From assembly GCA_964532595.1 (NCBI GenBank), contig CAZHIQ010000016.1:1-64000 (forward strand): a stretch of DNA of 64,000 nt. Reading direction: 5' to 3'. Positions 17,725 to 26,281 of this stretch are shown here, piece after piece. The stretch is from Chryseosolibacter sp964532595 (GTDB taxonomy: Bacteria > Bacteroidota > Bacteroidia > Cytophagales > Cyclobacteriaceae). Both the position numbers and the translations under genes were made by a program. The notes beneath the pieces are model-generated. The model saw only the letters and a list, made by a program, of their open reading frames with translations, ran no database searches and had not been told where the DNA came from. Numbering within the stretch: position 1 is the first letter of the stretch; each line of letters opens with the position of its first letter.

Positions 17725-18915
17725 TCAATCTCCAATCGCCTGATTAATGTCTGTGATGATGTCGTCGATCTTTTCCAGACCTGCCGAGATGCGAATCAAC
17801 CCGGGGCTGATACCCACAGCAGCGCGCTCGTCATCGCTGAGTTTCGAGTGCGTGGTTGATGCGGGGTGCACCGCAATGGTGCGGGTGTCGCCGAGGTTCG
17901 GAGAATGGGAAATCATCTTCAGAGAATCGAGGAATCTTCTTCCTTGTTCAAGTCCTCCTTTTACTTCGAACGTCACCAGCCCGCCTCCATGGCGCATTTG
18001 CTTCTTGGCCAGCTCATGCTGAGGGTGCGAAGGCAGCATCGGATACCGCACCCGCTCTACCGCCGGATGCTTCTCCAGAAACTTTGCAATCGCAAGTGCG
18101 TTTTCACAATGACGTTCCATACGAACGGCCAGCGTTTCAAGGCTCTTCGAAAGTACCCAGGCATTGAAGGGAGACAACGCAGGACCGGTATTCCGGGCGA
18201 AGAAGCGAACTTCCTTGATCAGATCGGCGCGTCCGAGTACGGCACCGCCCAAGACCCTCCCCTGACCATCCATAAACTTCGTTGCCGAGTGCGTCACCAG
18301 ATGGGCGCCCCATCGGGCGGGACACTGCAGATAGGGAGTTGCAAAACAATTGTCAACGTTGAGGATGATATTATGCCGATCGGCCAGTTTTCCCAGCCAT
18401 TCCAGGTCGATCAGGTCAAGTGCCGGGTTTGAGGGCGTCTCGACAAATATCATCCGTGTGTTGGGTTGGATCTTGGCTTCCCAACTCGCCGGATCATTGA
18501 CGTCAGCATACGTATGGGTAATACCGAACCGCGGGAAGATGGTATTGAGAATCTGATGGGTTGATCCGAATACGGATCGGCTCGCCAGCACGTGATCACC
18601 CGACTTCAATAACGCAGCCATACTGCTGTACATCGCCGCCATTCCTGAAGCGGTCGCTACCCCATCTTCCGTGTGCTCAAGTTCGCACAGCTTTGCGATG
18701 AATTCATTTGTGTTGGGATTGGAGTACCGGCTGTAAATGTTGCCCGGAATTTCGTCGGCAAACATGGCTCGCGCCTGTTCCGCTGTTTCGAAAACAAAGC
18801 TTGACGTAAGATAAACGGGGACGGAATGTTCGCGGAAGGCTGAGCGATCGGCCTGCAGACGTACTGCCCGCGTTTCCGAATAGTCCCATCCTTCATTCAA
18901 AGAGTCGTCATTCAT
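17725..18915 (-). CDS. metZ: O-succinylhomoserine sulfhydrylase-like PLP enzyme
   Basis: Cys/Met-metabolism PLP enzyme that probably makes homocysteine from O-succinylhomoserine and sulfide. The 396-residue product has VPVYLTSSFVFETAEQA, YSRYSNPNTNEF, the PLP region SGMAAMYSSMAALLKSGDH and the Schiff-base lysine in THSATKFMDGQGRVLGG. The C-terminal GDTRTIAVHPASTTHSKL and GLIRISAGLEKIDDI are typical. A start 21 codons upstream would overlap the OsmC gene; the ATG used here avoids this. MetB or MetY activity cannot be excluded. Confidence 0.88.
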   Translation of the reverse strand: MNDDSLNEGWDYSETRAVRLQADRSAFREHSVPVYLTSSFVFETAEQARAMFADEIPGNIYSRYSNPNTNEFIAKLCELEHTEDGVATASGMAAMYSSMAALLKSGDHVLASRSVFGSTHQILNTIFPRFGITHTYADVNDPASWEAKIQPNTRMIFVETPSNPALDLIDLEWLGKLADRHNIILNVDNCFATPYLQCPARWGAHLVTHSATKFMDGQGRVLGGAVLGRADLIKEVRFFARNTGPALSPFNAWVLSKSLETLAVRMERHCENALAIAKFLEKHPAVERVRYPMLPSHPQHELAKKQMRHGGGLVTFEVKGGLEQGRRFLDSLKMISHSPNLGDTRTIAVHPASTTHSKLSDDERAAVGISPGLIRISAGLEKIDDIITDINQAIGD

Positions 18916-18949
18916 AGGTGTGTGGCAAAAAATTGAGTTGGCACCGGTA

Positions 18950-19384
18950 TCACTCGGCCGGCGCTGGGAAAATTTCAAAGCTATGGGTAATGGTGGCCCC
19001 CGCCTTCTCCAGGGTTAGAGACACCGAACAGTACTTCTCAATTGAAAGGTTGATAGCTCGCTCTACTTTGTCCGGGTCAAGGTTACCATAAAAACGATAG
19101 TGAGCATGTACTTTCTGATACAACGACGGAACCGCTCCGGGCTCACGCTCTCCGGTTACAGTAATCTTAAGATCGCGAAGGTCCTGCCGCTGCTTCTTCA
19201 GGATGCCAATGACGTCGATCGCACTGCAGCCTCCCATTGCCGCCAGCAGCATTTGCATCGGGCGCATTCCCAGCTTCATTCCCCCTGCGTCAGGAGACGA
19301 ATCAAGATGTACAATGTTACCGTCTTCGTTCTCCGCTGAGAAGTGGAAGCCGTCATTCAAACGATTGAGCTCTATCCGTATCAT
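18950..19384 (-). CDS. OsmC/Ohr family protein
   Basis: Small (144-residue) thiol-dependent peroxidase-fold protein. Characteristic features are GGMKLGMRPMQMLLAAMGGC followed by SAIDVIGILKKQRQDLRD, with the conserved cysteine in MGGCSA. The second family cysteine is in EKYCSVSLTLEKAGATI. The subgroup resembles YhfA-like OsmC proteins rather than Ohr. Its 5' end overlaps the 3' end of the symporter gene by 32 bp, and the metZ-like gene follows, so the three genes probably form one transcription unit. Confidence 0.9.
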   Translation of the reverse strand: MIRIELNRLNDGFHFSAENEDGNIVHLDSSPDAGGMKLGMRPMQMLLAAMGGCSAIDVIGILKKQRQDLRDLKITVTGEREPGAVPSLYQKVHAHYRFYGNLDPDKVERAINLSIEKYCSVSLTLEKAGATITHSFEIFPAPAE

Positions 19385-20765
19385 GTGTGTACTCCGTTCT
19401 TGTAGTTAATAAACTGCCGGCAACCATGGCCGCGGTACTCATAAGCGTAGCGGGGATCAGCGAAGGCCACGGCGTCTCGTAAAATTCAAAGATAATCCAT
19501 GTCACCATACCAAGCACCATTGCCGAAATGGCTCCGACACCATTTGCCCCTTTCCAGTACATTCCAAGCGTGAGCGGAATAAAGAGGGAGACGAGGCTCA
19601 GGATCGACGACTCTGCCACAAGTTCGTAGATATTGGAACGCATCAGCGCCATTCCACAGGCCAGAACGCTGAAGACCAACACAGACCCGCGTGTGACAGC
19701 GAGAAGCTGCGCATCGTTGAGCGATCCACGGGAGAGCGGTTTTACGATGTTTCCCGAAACGATCGAGGCAGGTGCAAGAATGGCGGAGCTGGTCGTACTC
19801 ATAATGGCCGAGAGCAGACTTCCGAAAAACAACACCTGCAACGGAAGACTCATGTGGGTCAATACCATAGTAGGTAACGCCAACTGCGTATCATTCCCCA
19901 TATCGCCCGGGTACAAATGGCGGACGCAGAGCGCGATGAACAAGGGAATCAGCGCGATTGTAAGATAGAGTCCGGCACCGACGTAGCACGACCATTCCGC
20001 TACCCGCGCCGACCGCGATGACATCGCTCGCTGAAATACATCCTGCGATGGAATCGAGCCGAGACCCAATACGGCCCATGCCGCGAGCCAGGCCATTACA
20101 TCGTTAAAGTCACCGGAAGGCAGAAAATGAAACGTATCCGGGGGGGCAGCCTCTATCACGTGAAAGACTCCTCCTGCCTCTCCCGCCAGCGCGATCGCCA
20201 TGGCAAGCAATCCCGCAATAATGACCAACGTCTGAACAAAATCGGTAATGGTGATCGCCCACATCCCTCCGACATAAGTGTATGCCGTCACAACTCCCGA
20301 ACTGATGACAATTCCCAACCACAAATCAACACCGGCAACCACCTGAAGAATTAACCCCATGGCTACTAGTTGAGCGGCGATATAACCGACGTACGGAGGG
20401 GCGAGAAAGATACTGGCTATCAATTCGGTGGAACGACCGAAACGCACCCTGAAGAAGTCGCCCAATGTCAGCAGGTTCATGCGATAGAGCTTCCGGGCGA
20501 AGAACATACCGAAGAGCAACAGACACAACGCTGCGCCGAACGGATCTTCGATAACGTAAAGCAAGCCTCCCTTTAGAAACTCGGACGAAGCACCGAAAAC
20601 GGTTTCAGAACCAAACCACGTTGCAAACAGCGCTGTAGATCCCAGCAATAGCGGGAGCCGCCTCCCGGCGAGCATATAGTCATCCGACGTTCTGACCTTG
20701 CGCGAGGCCCAGAATCCTACCAGTACGGTGAGAATGAGGTAGAGGACAACGGCGATGAGTAGCAA
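19353..20765 (-). CDS. Sodium:solute symporter family protein
   Basis: Inner-membrane Na+-coupled transporter (SSS family), 470 residues with about 13 hydrophobic segments. Translation appears to start at TTG; no ATG or GTG lies suitably upstream. Family landmarks include SDDYMLAGRRLPLLLGSTAL, ATWFGSETVFGASSEF, the SSS signature region YTYVGGMWAITITDFVQT, LGLGSIPSQDVFQRAMSSRS and SAIMSTTSSAILAPASI. The substrate is unknown; proline/pantothenate-type members look similar. Its stop lies inside the OsmC gene start, which implies coupled expression. Confidence 0.92.
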   Translation of the reverse strand: MLLIAVVLYLILTVLVGFWASRKVRTSDDYMLAGRRLPLLLGSTALFATWFGSETVFGASSEFLKGGLLYVIEDPFGAALCLLLFGMFFARKLYRMNLLTLGDFFRVRFGRSTELIASIFLAPPYVGYIAAQLVAMGLILQVVAGVDLWLGIVISSGVVTAYTYVGGMWAITITDFVQTLVIIAGLLAMAIALAGEAGGVFHVIEAAPPDTFHFLPSGDFNDVMAWLAAWAVLGLGSIPSQDVFQRAMSSRSARVAEWSCYVGAGLYLTIALIPLFIALCVRHLYPGDMGNDTQLALPTMVLTHMSLPLQVLFFGSLLSAIMSTTSSAILAPASIVSGNIVKPLSRGSLNDAQLLAVTRGSVLVFSVLACGMALMRSNIYELVAESSILSLVSLFIPLTLGMYWKGANGVGAISAMVLGMVTWIIFEFYETPWPSLIPATLMSTAAMVAGSLLTTRTEYTHDTDRAQSFE

Positions 20766-20878
20766 TGAATCGTCAGCTTGGGTTGCGGGCCCAAAGTAAA
20801 CATAGAAGATGAATTAGGAAAAGCTTCCACGGAATTCTCCGGGAATATCAGCATCCCACCAGTCTTCCTACCCCACAC

Positions 20879-21049
20879 TCATGGGCGATGACTTATCGAG
20901 TCAGCATGAATGGAATCCGGCTCCACGACCTCCTTCTTCGGGCGTTGTCCGGGAAAGGTGGTACGACTGCTGATATCATAGACGAGATAGAGCAGAACCA
21001 ATGCAAACAGGAGAACGAAGAAGGCGAAGATTTTTTTCGAACGGCTCAT
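20879..21049 (-). CDS. Small single-pass membrane protein (56 aa)
   Basis: A short gene that begins 1 bp after the stop of the large transporter gene. The product starts MSRSKKIFAFFVLLFALVLL, a basic N-terminus followed by one transmembrane helix. A hydrophilic tail rich in proline, glutamate and serine follows (PKKEVVEPDSIHADSISH). The tight spacing suggests translational coupling to the transporter and perhaps a role as its partner. Function is unknown, and a longer in-frame start inside the upstream gene is considered unlikely. Confidence 0.5.
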   Translation of the reverse strand: MSRSKKIFAFFVLLFALVLLYLVYDISSRTTFPGQRPKKEVVEPDSIHADSISHRP

Positions 21050-21050
21050 A

Positions 21051-24000
21051 TCAGATAAACTCGAGAATCTTGTCGGCCAACTGAACGTTGTCGGCCAGAA
21101 GTTCATAGAACTGGTCTTTGTTCAGCTTGAGAAGGACGACATCCGATTGAGCGATGAGAACATTGGTATTGACGAAACTCGCTACCCCCAGCATTTCACC
21201 AATGAATTGTCCCTCGTTGAATTGCGTCACAAAAGCGCCGCGTTGATAAAAGTCGATAGTACCCGACACGATAATGTAGAAGTAAGCGTTCGACTTCTCA
21301 TCGAGCACCAGCGACTCACGGGTTTCCATCCGGATTTCCTCGCTGATGTCGGCGAGGTGCGAAAGGATCAATCCGGGAATATCTTCAAAGACGGAGATCT
21401 TCTGGAAGAACAGAACCTTTTCGAAGCGCGTCATGCGACGCGCGTGGATGATCAGTTCATCAAGTTCCCGACGCACACGATCCCCGAGACGGCGAACATG
21501 GTGACGGTATTCATCGGGGTTGATCTGGAACAATGCCCATGCGGAGACTTCGCTGATGAAACGATCGGGATTAAACAACTGAGCAATGAGATCGAGTTTG
21601 AAATCCTCGATACGCTGGATCCCGATCTGAAAGATCACACAGGCTTTCGTCCAGCGATTTGACTGTGTAAAATCCCGGTTAATAATAAACTTGAGCACCA
21701 ATTTCGAGTCAAACTTGACACGAGGATAGAAATGATCGAGGCGGCTGATGCGATCAGCGTCCGAAAGATCGTCAAGCACGGGAATAACCTTTTGCTTCAA
21801 CTGGTCTTCCAGGAAGACGTCGAGCATTTCAATCGCATAGGTAATACTATCAGCCGTTCCACTGTCAATATTCTCCTTCACAAGCTGAATAGAACGGGTG
21901 TCATAAAGCATGGCGAGGAGCATATAGATGTGCTCGATATCGTTCAGGACCTCCCAGCGAAGACTTGTTTTGATCTGCTTGTTAAAGCCGTCGTCGCCGA
22001 CTTCCTGGATAGCCGAGAGATTCCAGCGAATATCGGCGATATCCGCTTCAATAGCGTACCGAATGCGTACAGCCTGCAGTGGCCCGGCCTTGAATCCGCA
22101 TTCGCCAAGGGACAGAAGGACCTGCGAAACAACAACTTTATTGGGGTAATCGATCTTGTTCCACAGCAGCTCCTTGGCACGCTGCCCTCCTATCCGTCCC
22201 ATGATCTGCAGAATGCGAAGCATAACCTGTGTATTCTGACCGCTCCGGTAGAAAGCTGTTTCGAGTGCGTGCAGCGACTCTTCGCCGATCACCACCAGGG
22301 TGTTCATGGTTTGATTAGCGTATATCGGGCTGCCAAGGTTCTCGACAAGTGCGAAGATTACTTCATGATTATAGCGTTTGGTGGCAGTCTTGATGGCGGT
22401 GAGCCTGACCTTCGGCTCCGTGTCGTTGAGAAGTTCCATCAGGAAGCCGATACCTACTTCGCGCGACGCGTGGAGCAACAACTCCGTCGCGTAGTGACGA
22501 TCGTTGGGATTGGACGACTTGGCCAGCTTCTGGATACGCGCCTTTGTCACATCTCCTCCGCTGTTCAGAAGGTACTCGACCTCAAGTTTGCTGAGCAGGT
22601 TACGCGCTCCCTCGTTCGCTTTGCCACGGTCAATCCGGATAACATACTGATCAGATACCGACAGACCCTTCAACTCGTTCATACGATCCTGCGCAAAATG
22701 ACGGGTCACCTCGTCGTCGTTCTTCATCATCAAATTGATCCAGTGAGGGACCTGTGTGGTATTGATCTTTTCAAGCAGCTTAAAGGAAAACACCACCTTC
22801 TCTGGCTGCGGCGAAGAGAGCATTCCCTCCAGTCGTTGGGTAATCTCACGAAAACCTTTCTCGAGTTTATCGGTCTTCTCCTCATCGGGTGCCTCAAGCT
22901 TTTGTCGGATCTTATTCCGATATCCCTGATAGAGTTTGTTGATAAGGAGGCAATACACCGCGATCAGGGCGATGATGAGGATACAAAGGTGCAAAACGCT
23001 AAACCCGGGGATATAAGCAAAGCCGAAGAGGAGAATACCGGCGAGGAAGCGCGCACTTTCGTTGACAAGCCCTTCCACCTTCGCCTGAATGTTGAACTTG
23101 TACCGGTTGTCGAGCGGAATAAAGAACAGCTTGAATACCGGGTTCTCCAAAGCGTCGCGCAGGGTCCAGTTAAACAACCTGCTCAGAGCCACAAAGAGGA
23201 AGAGATAGACGAATCCCGGGGGTACGCTACCCCCTTCATAATTGATCAGGTAACCACTAACAACCGCTCCGACCGCAAAGACACCAACCACCATGGGAAG
23301 GATGAAGAGCGCAATCCGCAGTCCGTAGTTGGCAATAAGGCGGTTGTTGACAAATGTCTGCATGATGAGACTCAGGCCGTATACCGCTCCCGTGAAGAAT
23401 GAGTTGAATTGTGTCAGTTCCAACTCGTTGGGGTATTGAATATGGGCGAGTTGTTGGAAAGCGTATTGCCCGAACATCAGCGTAACCATCGACACAATCA
23501 GGAAGACCCCCAGGGAGACGATATAGCGGTCGCCCACAAGACTCCTGATTGACGTGGCCTTCCGAACGAGCGGACCAAACTCAGCCGGGTCGTTCTTCGC
23601 CAGGGTGAACGACGACGAAATAGCCAGGAGAAGAATCGAGACAATAAAAATGCTTACGCAGCACAGCAGCAAATAGTCGGCGGTTTCGCCTACCCACTTC
23701 GAGGTAGTGGGAATAACGATGAGCGTCGCGACGATCGAGGCGATGAGTTGCCCTGTATCAATCCACCCGATGATTCGCTTCGACTGCCGGAAATTGAACA
23801 GTCGCCCGAATATTCCCCAGAAGCTAAGCAGCAGAACAGCGGTAATGGGACCGCTCATGCTGTATAGCGCAAAGATGTAAACGTTTTGTTCTTCACGACT
23901 ACCCTTCTGAAAGAGCAGGTAGCACGACAGCGTGAAGACCAGAATAAGCACAACACTGGCTAGTGCCAGAGTGGTAAACTTCACGCGGTTCTGGACGTAG

Positions 24001-24212
24001 GAAAATATCGCGGTGGAAAGTATTCCTAATCCCCCGGCAATAAGGAAGGCGCGGTCCAGTTGTTCGCCGAGGCGATTGAGGAAAAGCGAATCGACCGAAA
24101 CCTGGTAGGTGGCGATGAAGACCCCCATGAAGAAACCGGTGGCGAGCATCAGCCATATCTGCTTCTGCTCAACTGATTTCAACTTTAGAGCGCCTGTGAG
24201 ACGGTTTGCCAT
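21051..24212 (-). CDS. NTT/MFS-type transporter fused to HEAT-like repeats and a cNMP-fold domain
   Basis: A 1053-residue membrane protein. Residues ~1-430 contain about 12 hydrophobic segments and resemble the nucleotide-transporter (ATP/ADP translocase, Npt) branch of the MFS (LATGFFMGVFIATYQVSV at the N-terminus, FGQYAFQQLAHIQYPNEL midway). Residues ~450-890 are helical and HEAT-like (TKARIQKLAKSSNPNDRHY, VRLTAIKTATKRYNHEV). The last ~150 residues have a cyclic-nucleotide-binding fold with GQFIGEMLGVASF. The arginine normally following in that phosphate cassette is replaced by asparagine (FVNTNV), so binding of cAMP or cGMP is doubtful. Solute and ligand are unknown. Confidence 0.88.
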   Translation of the reverse strand: MANRLTGALKLKSVEQKQIWLMLATGFFMGVFIATYQVSVDSLFLNRLGEQLDRAFLIAGGLGILSTAIFSYVQNRVKFTTLALASVVLILVFTLSCYLLFQKGSREEQNVYIFALYSMSGPITAVLLLSFWGIFGRLFNFRQSKRIIGWIDTGQLIASIVATLIVIPTTSKWVGETADYLLLCCVSIFIVSILLLAISSSFTLAKNDPAEFGPLVRKATSIRSLVGDRYIVSLGVFLIVSMVTLMFGQYAFQQLAHIQYPNELELTQFNSFFTGAVYGLSLIMQTFVNNRLIANYGLRIALFILPMVVGVFAVGAVVSGYLINYEGGSVPPGFVYLFLFVALSRLFNWTLRDALENPVFKLFFIPLDNRYKFNIQAKVEGLVNESARFLAGILLFGFAYIPGFSVLHLCILIIALIAVYCLLINKLYQGYRNKIRQKLEAPDEEKTDKLEKGFREITQRLEGMLSSPQPEKVVFSFKLLEKINTTQVPHWINLMMKNDDEVTRHFAQDRMNELKGLSVSDQYVIRIDRGKANEGARNLLSKLEVEYLLNSGGDVTKARIQKLAKSSNPNDRHYATELLLHASREVGIGFLMELLNDTEPKVRLTAIKTATKRYNHEVIFALVENLGSPIYANQTMNTLVVIGEESLHALETAFYRSGQNTQVMLRILQIMGRIGGQRAKELLWNKIDYPNKVVVSQVLLSLGECGFKAGPLQAVRIRYAIEADIADIRWNLSAIQEVGDDGFNKQIKTSLRWEVLNDIEHIYMLLAMLYDTRSIQLVKENIDSGTADSITYAIEMLDVFLEDQLKQKVIPVLDDLSDADRISRLDHFYPRVKFDSKLVLKFIINRDFTQSNRWTKACVIFQIGIQRIEDFKLDLIAQLFNPDRFISEVSAWALFQINPDEYRHHVRRLGDRVRRELDELIIHARRMTRFEKVLFFQKISVFEDIPGLILSHLADISEEIRMETRESLVLDEKSNAYFYIIVSGTIDFYQRGAFVTQFNEGQFIGEMLGVASFVNTNVLIAQSDVVLLKLNKDQFYELLADNVQLADKILEFI

Positions 24213-24238
24213 AACCAATCTCAAATATAAAGAAAAAA

Positions 24239-24264
24239 GCCGCTCCGGTTTGACGCGGAGCGGC
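24239..24264 (-). terminator. Intrinsic terminator after the OmpH-like gene
   Basis: Reading leftward, GCCGCTCCG and CGGAGCGGC form a perfect 9-bp stem with an 8-nt loop, followed by T6. It separates the OmpH-like gene from the transporter. Confidence 0.88.
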
Positions 24265-24287
24265 CATATTATTTTAGGTGCGAGCGC

Positions 24288-24965
24288 CTACTGCCCCGCC
24301 GTTGTGTCCGCTTTGGGCTCGATCTTCACATCGCTTTTTACCGATTTCCCGGCATCGCCTTTGGCAGACGAACCTGCCTTCTTCTCGCTTGCATAGATAT
24401 CATTCAACCCTTCGAGTACTTCCTGGGTAATATCAAGTGCCCGGCCACCATAAAGCACATCGCTTGACGGGTCAAACTTCAACACGACGTTAATACCGCG
24501 CTCTTCGCTGTAGTCCTTCAGAAACGAAGTGATTTTCTCGTAGAGTGCCTGGGTGAGTTTTGCTTCATCCTGCATCAGTTGTTGCTGAAGCGTTTGTTGA
24601 TAGAGTTGAAGATTCTGTTGTTTCTTACCAAGATCTTCTTCAGCCGCCCGCGCCTGGCCAAGGGTCATGTTCGGCAGGTTGCGCTGATAGGCGTTGATTT
24701 CATTCCGGAGGCTTACGGTCCGGTTCTGAAGGTCCTGATCCATTTTCTTGGTCTTTGCCTCCAGTTCCGTGCGTTGTTCTTTCAGAAATTCATAATGCTG
24801 CAGCAGCGTATCCGTGTTGATGAAGGCAATGGTAGGCACAACGGAGGCCGTATCGGCTGAGGCAAACGTTTTGCCCGGCGTCTGCGGAGTTGAGAAATGC
24901 AAAAAGTAGAGAACCGCGACGGCAACAAATAAAACCGCGTTGAGGATCAAAGACAGGTTTTTCAT
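24288..24965 (-). CDS. OmpH/Skp family periplasmic chaperone-like protein
   Basis: A 225-residue exported coiled-coil protein. The N-terminus NLSLILNAVLFVAVAVLYFL is an uncleaved anchor or signal. The Skp-type core begins with IAFINTDTLLQHYEFLKEQ, followed by a long charged coiled coil (residues ~65-165). It ends with GINVVLKFDPSSDVLYGGRA and DITQEVLEGLNDIY, typical of OmpH. The lysine-rich C-terminal extension is low in complexity. Skp-like proteins hold outer-membrane proteins in the periplasm. Unlike many Bacteroidota ompH genes, it is not next to bamA here. Confidence 0.9.
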   Translation of the reverse strand: MKNLSLILNAVLFVAVAVLYFLHFSTPQTPGKTFASADTASVVPTIAFINTDTLLQHYEFLKEQRTELEAKTKKMDQDLQNRTVSLRNEINAYQRNLPNMTLGQARAAEEDLGKKQQNLQLYQQTLQQQLMQDEAKLTQALYEKITSFLKDYSEERGINVVLKFDPSSDVLYGGRALDITQEVLEGLNDIYASEKKAGSSAKGDAGKSVKSDVKIEPKADTTAGQ

Positions 24966-25036
24966 TAGGTATAGATACGTTAGGGCAGCAAATATGCTCG
25001 TATTTTACCAGAAATCCAGCGACGGCGGCTGAAATG

Positions 25037-25582
25037 TTAGTCGGTAAAACTCTCGGTCTCGAACGAGTACAATCTGTCGTCAAGTTTGAGGTTGCCCTCA
25101 TTGAAAGCGCGAATAAACTGCTCGATCTCCTGTTGTGTGAGGCGCGGCCGATGCAGTCCGACGTCAAGGGCAATCCCGAAGTCGGCGTCGGTATCAATAT
25201 CCACGTGCTCGCGAACTTTCACGGTACCCTCTTCCTCGAGTTCCATAATGATTTCGGCCATGAACATTCCGATTTCCTCTTCGCGTTCGGAGGGCTCTTC
25301 CTCTTCGGAAGCAGCATCCATAACACGGTGATAGTCGGGGAACTGTGCCGCCGCACGTCGTTCGGCAATCTCATGAAGCTCGCTCTCATGTTCCAGCCGA
25401 AGTGTGTACATGACGGTATCGTAAACCACGTCCTTTCCCTCGAACTTCCCGAGGAAGTAGAAGTGACAATACTCATCGGACCGTTCATCCTCCTCATCTT
25501 CCACATACAGCATTCCGCCTGCTTCAATACGCGCGCGATATTCCTCGATCGTCTGCGGGTCAAACCCTTTATTCTCAGTCAT
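25037..25582 (-). CDS. Acidic protein of unknown function (181 aa)
   Basis: Probable cytosolic protein with no signal peptide. It is strongly acidic, with runs such as VEDEEDERSDEY and AASEEEEPSEREEE. Recognisable non-acidic segments are CHFYFLGKFEGKDVVYDTVM and the C-terminal LTQQEIEQFIRAFNEGNL. It looks like a conserved Bacteroidota family of the kind named only by domain number; I do not recognise a function. It lies 16 bp from the gamma carbonic anhydrase gene in the same direction and is probably co-transcribed with it. Confidence 0.75.
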   Translation of the reverse strand: MTENKGFDPQTIEEYRARIEAGGMLYVEDEEDERSDEYCHFYFLGKFEGKDVVYDTVMYTLRLEHESELHEIAERRAAAQFPDYHRVMDAASEEEEPSEREEEIGMFMAEIIMELEEEGTVKVREHVDIDTDADFGIALDVGLHRPRLTQQEIEQFIRAFNEGNLKLDDRLYSFETESFTD

Positions 25583-25598
25583 ATTACAGTTATATCAA

Positions 25599-26114
25599 TT
25601 ACTCTTCTTTAAACCAGCCGGCGTACATCGGATAATTCCGCGCCGTGCGCTGAATTACCTCCTTCATGTCATCACCGATATCTTTAACTTTCTTCGCCGG
25701 CACCCCCGCATAAACACTCCCCGGCGGAACCTGTGTGCCCGGAAGGATAATTGCTCCCGCGGCGATTACCGAGTTGCTGCCGATAACCGCGTCGTCCATC
25801 ACTACAGCGGCCATCCCTATCAATACATTGTCTTCTATCGTGCACCCGTGTACCACGGCATTATGCGCGATAGAAACATTGCGTCCAATAACCGTGCGCG
25901 ATTTCTGATAAGTACCGTGAATAACCGCCCCATCCTGAATATTGGAATTGTCGCCAATCGTTATCGAATTTACGTCTCCGCGAACCACAGCGTTGAACCA
26001 GACCGTGCAATTGTCGCCCATGGTCACCTCGCCCACCACTACCGCATTGTCCGCCAGAAAACAATCCCGTCCAAACTGCGGTTCAAAGCCTCTGACCTTT
26101 TTAATAATCGCCAT
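25599..26114 (-). CDS. Gamma-class carbonic anhydrase family protein (hexapeptide repeat)
   Basis: A 171-residue left-handed beta-helix protein. Hexapeptide turns are obvious: NAVVVGEVTMGDNCTVWFNA, VVRGDVNSITIGDNSNIQDG, VIHGTYQK, NVSIAHNAVVHGCTIEDNVL and IGMGAAV-type repeats, ending with VPPGSVYAGVPAKKV. The metal-ligand histidines expected in gamma carbonic anhydrases and YrdA-like proteins are in VIHGTY, SIAHNAVVHGC. A start 39 codons upstream exists, but the ATG at 26114 matches the family. Activity may be carbonic anhydrase or only structural. Confidence 0.92.
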   Translation of the reverse strand: MAIIKKVRGFEPQFGRDCFLADNAVVVGEVTMGDNCTVWFNAVVRGDVNSITIGDNSNIQDGAVIHGTYQKSRTVIGRNVSIAHNAVVHGCTIEDNVLIGMAAVVMDDAVIGSNSVIAAGAIILPGTQVPPGSVYAGVPAKKVKDIGDDMKEVIQRTARNYPMYAGWFKEE

Positions 26115-26255
26115 AGCCGTTTGTTTATTTGAGTCCGAAAAACGCATCAAAGCTATCAAAAACCGCTTAGCCGCCCACCCAAGGGGAGCACGACTTCCGG
26201 AAAAAACTGCGCGCGGCAATTTTCCTGACAAGATGTCATTTTCTGGCTAAAATTG

Positions 26256-26263
26256 TATTTTTG
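26256..26263 (+). promoter_or_regulatory. Bacteroidota-type -7 box before miaB
   Basis: TATTTTTG fits the phylum consensus TAnnTTTG and sits 19 bp before the miaB ATG. No convincing TTTG box is seen at the right spacing upstream, so this is a weak call. Confidence 0.4.
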
Positions 26264-26281
26264 CGAGCTGAAAGATGAATT

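Noticed and set aside
21732..23402. Long plus-strand open frame (556 codons) opposite the transporter gene
   Set aside because: It is the antisense shadow of the 1053-residue transporter, has no domain or signal, and lacks a promoter; codon constraint of the sense gene explains its openness.
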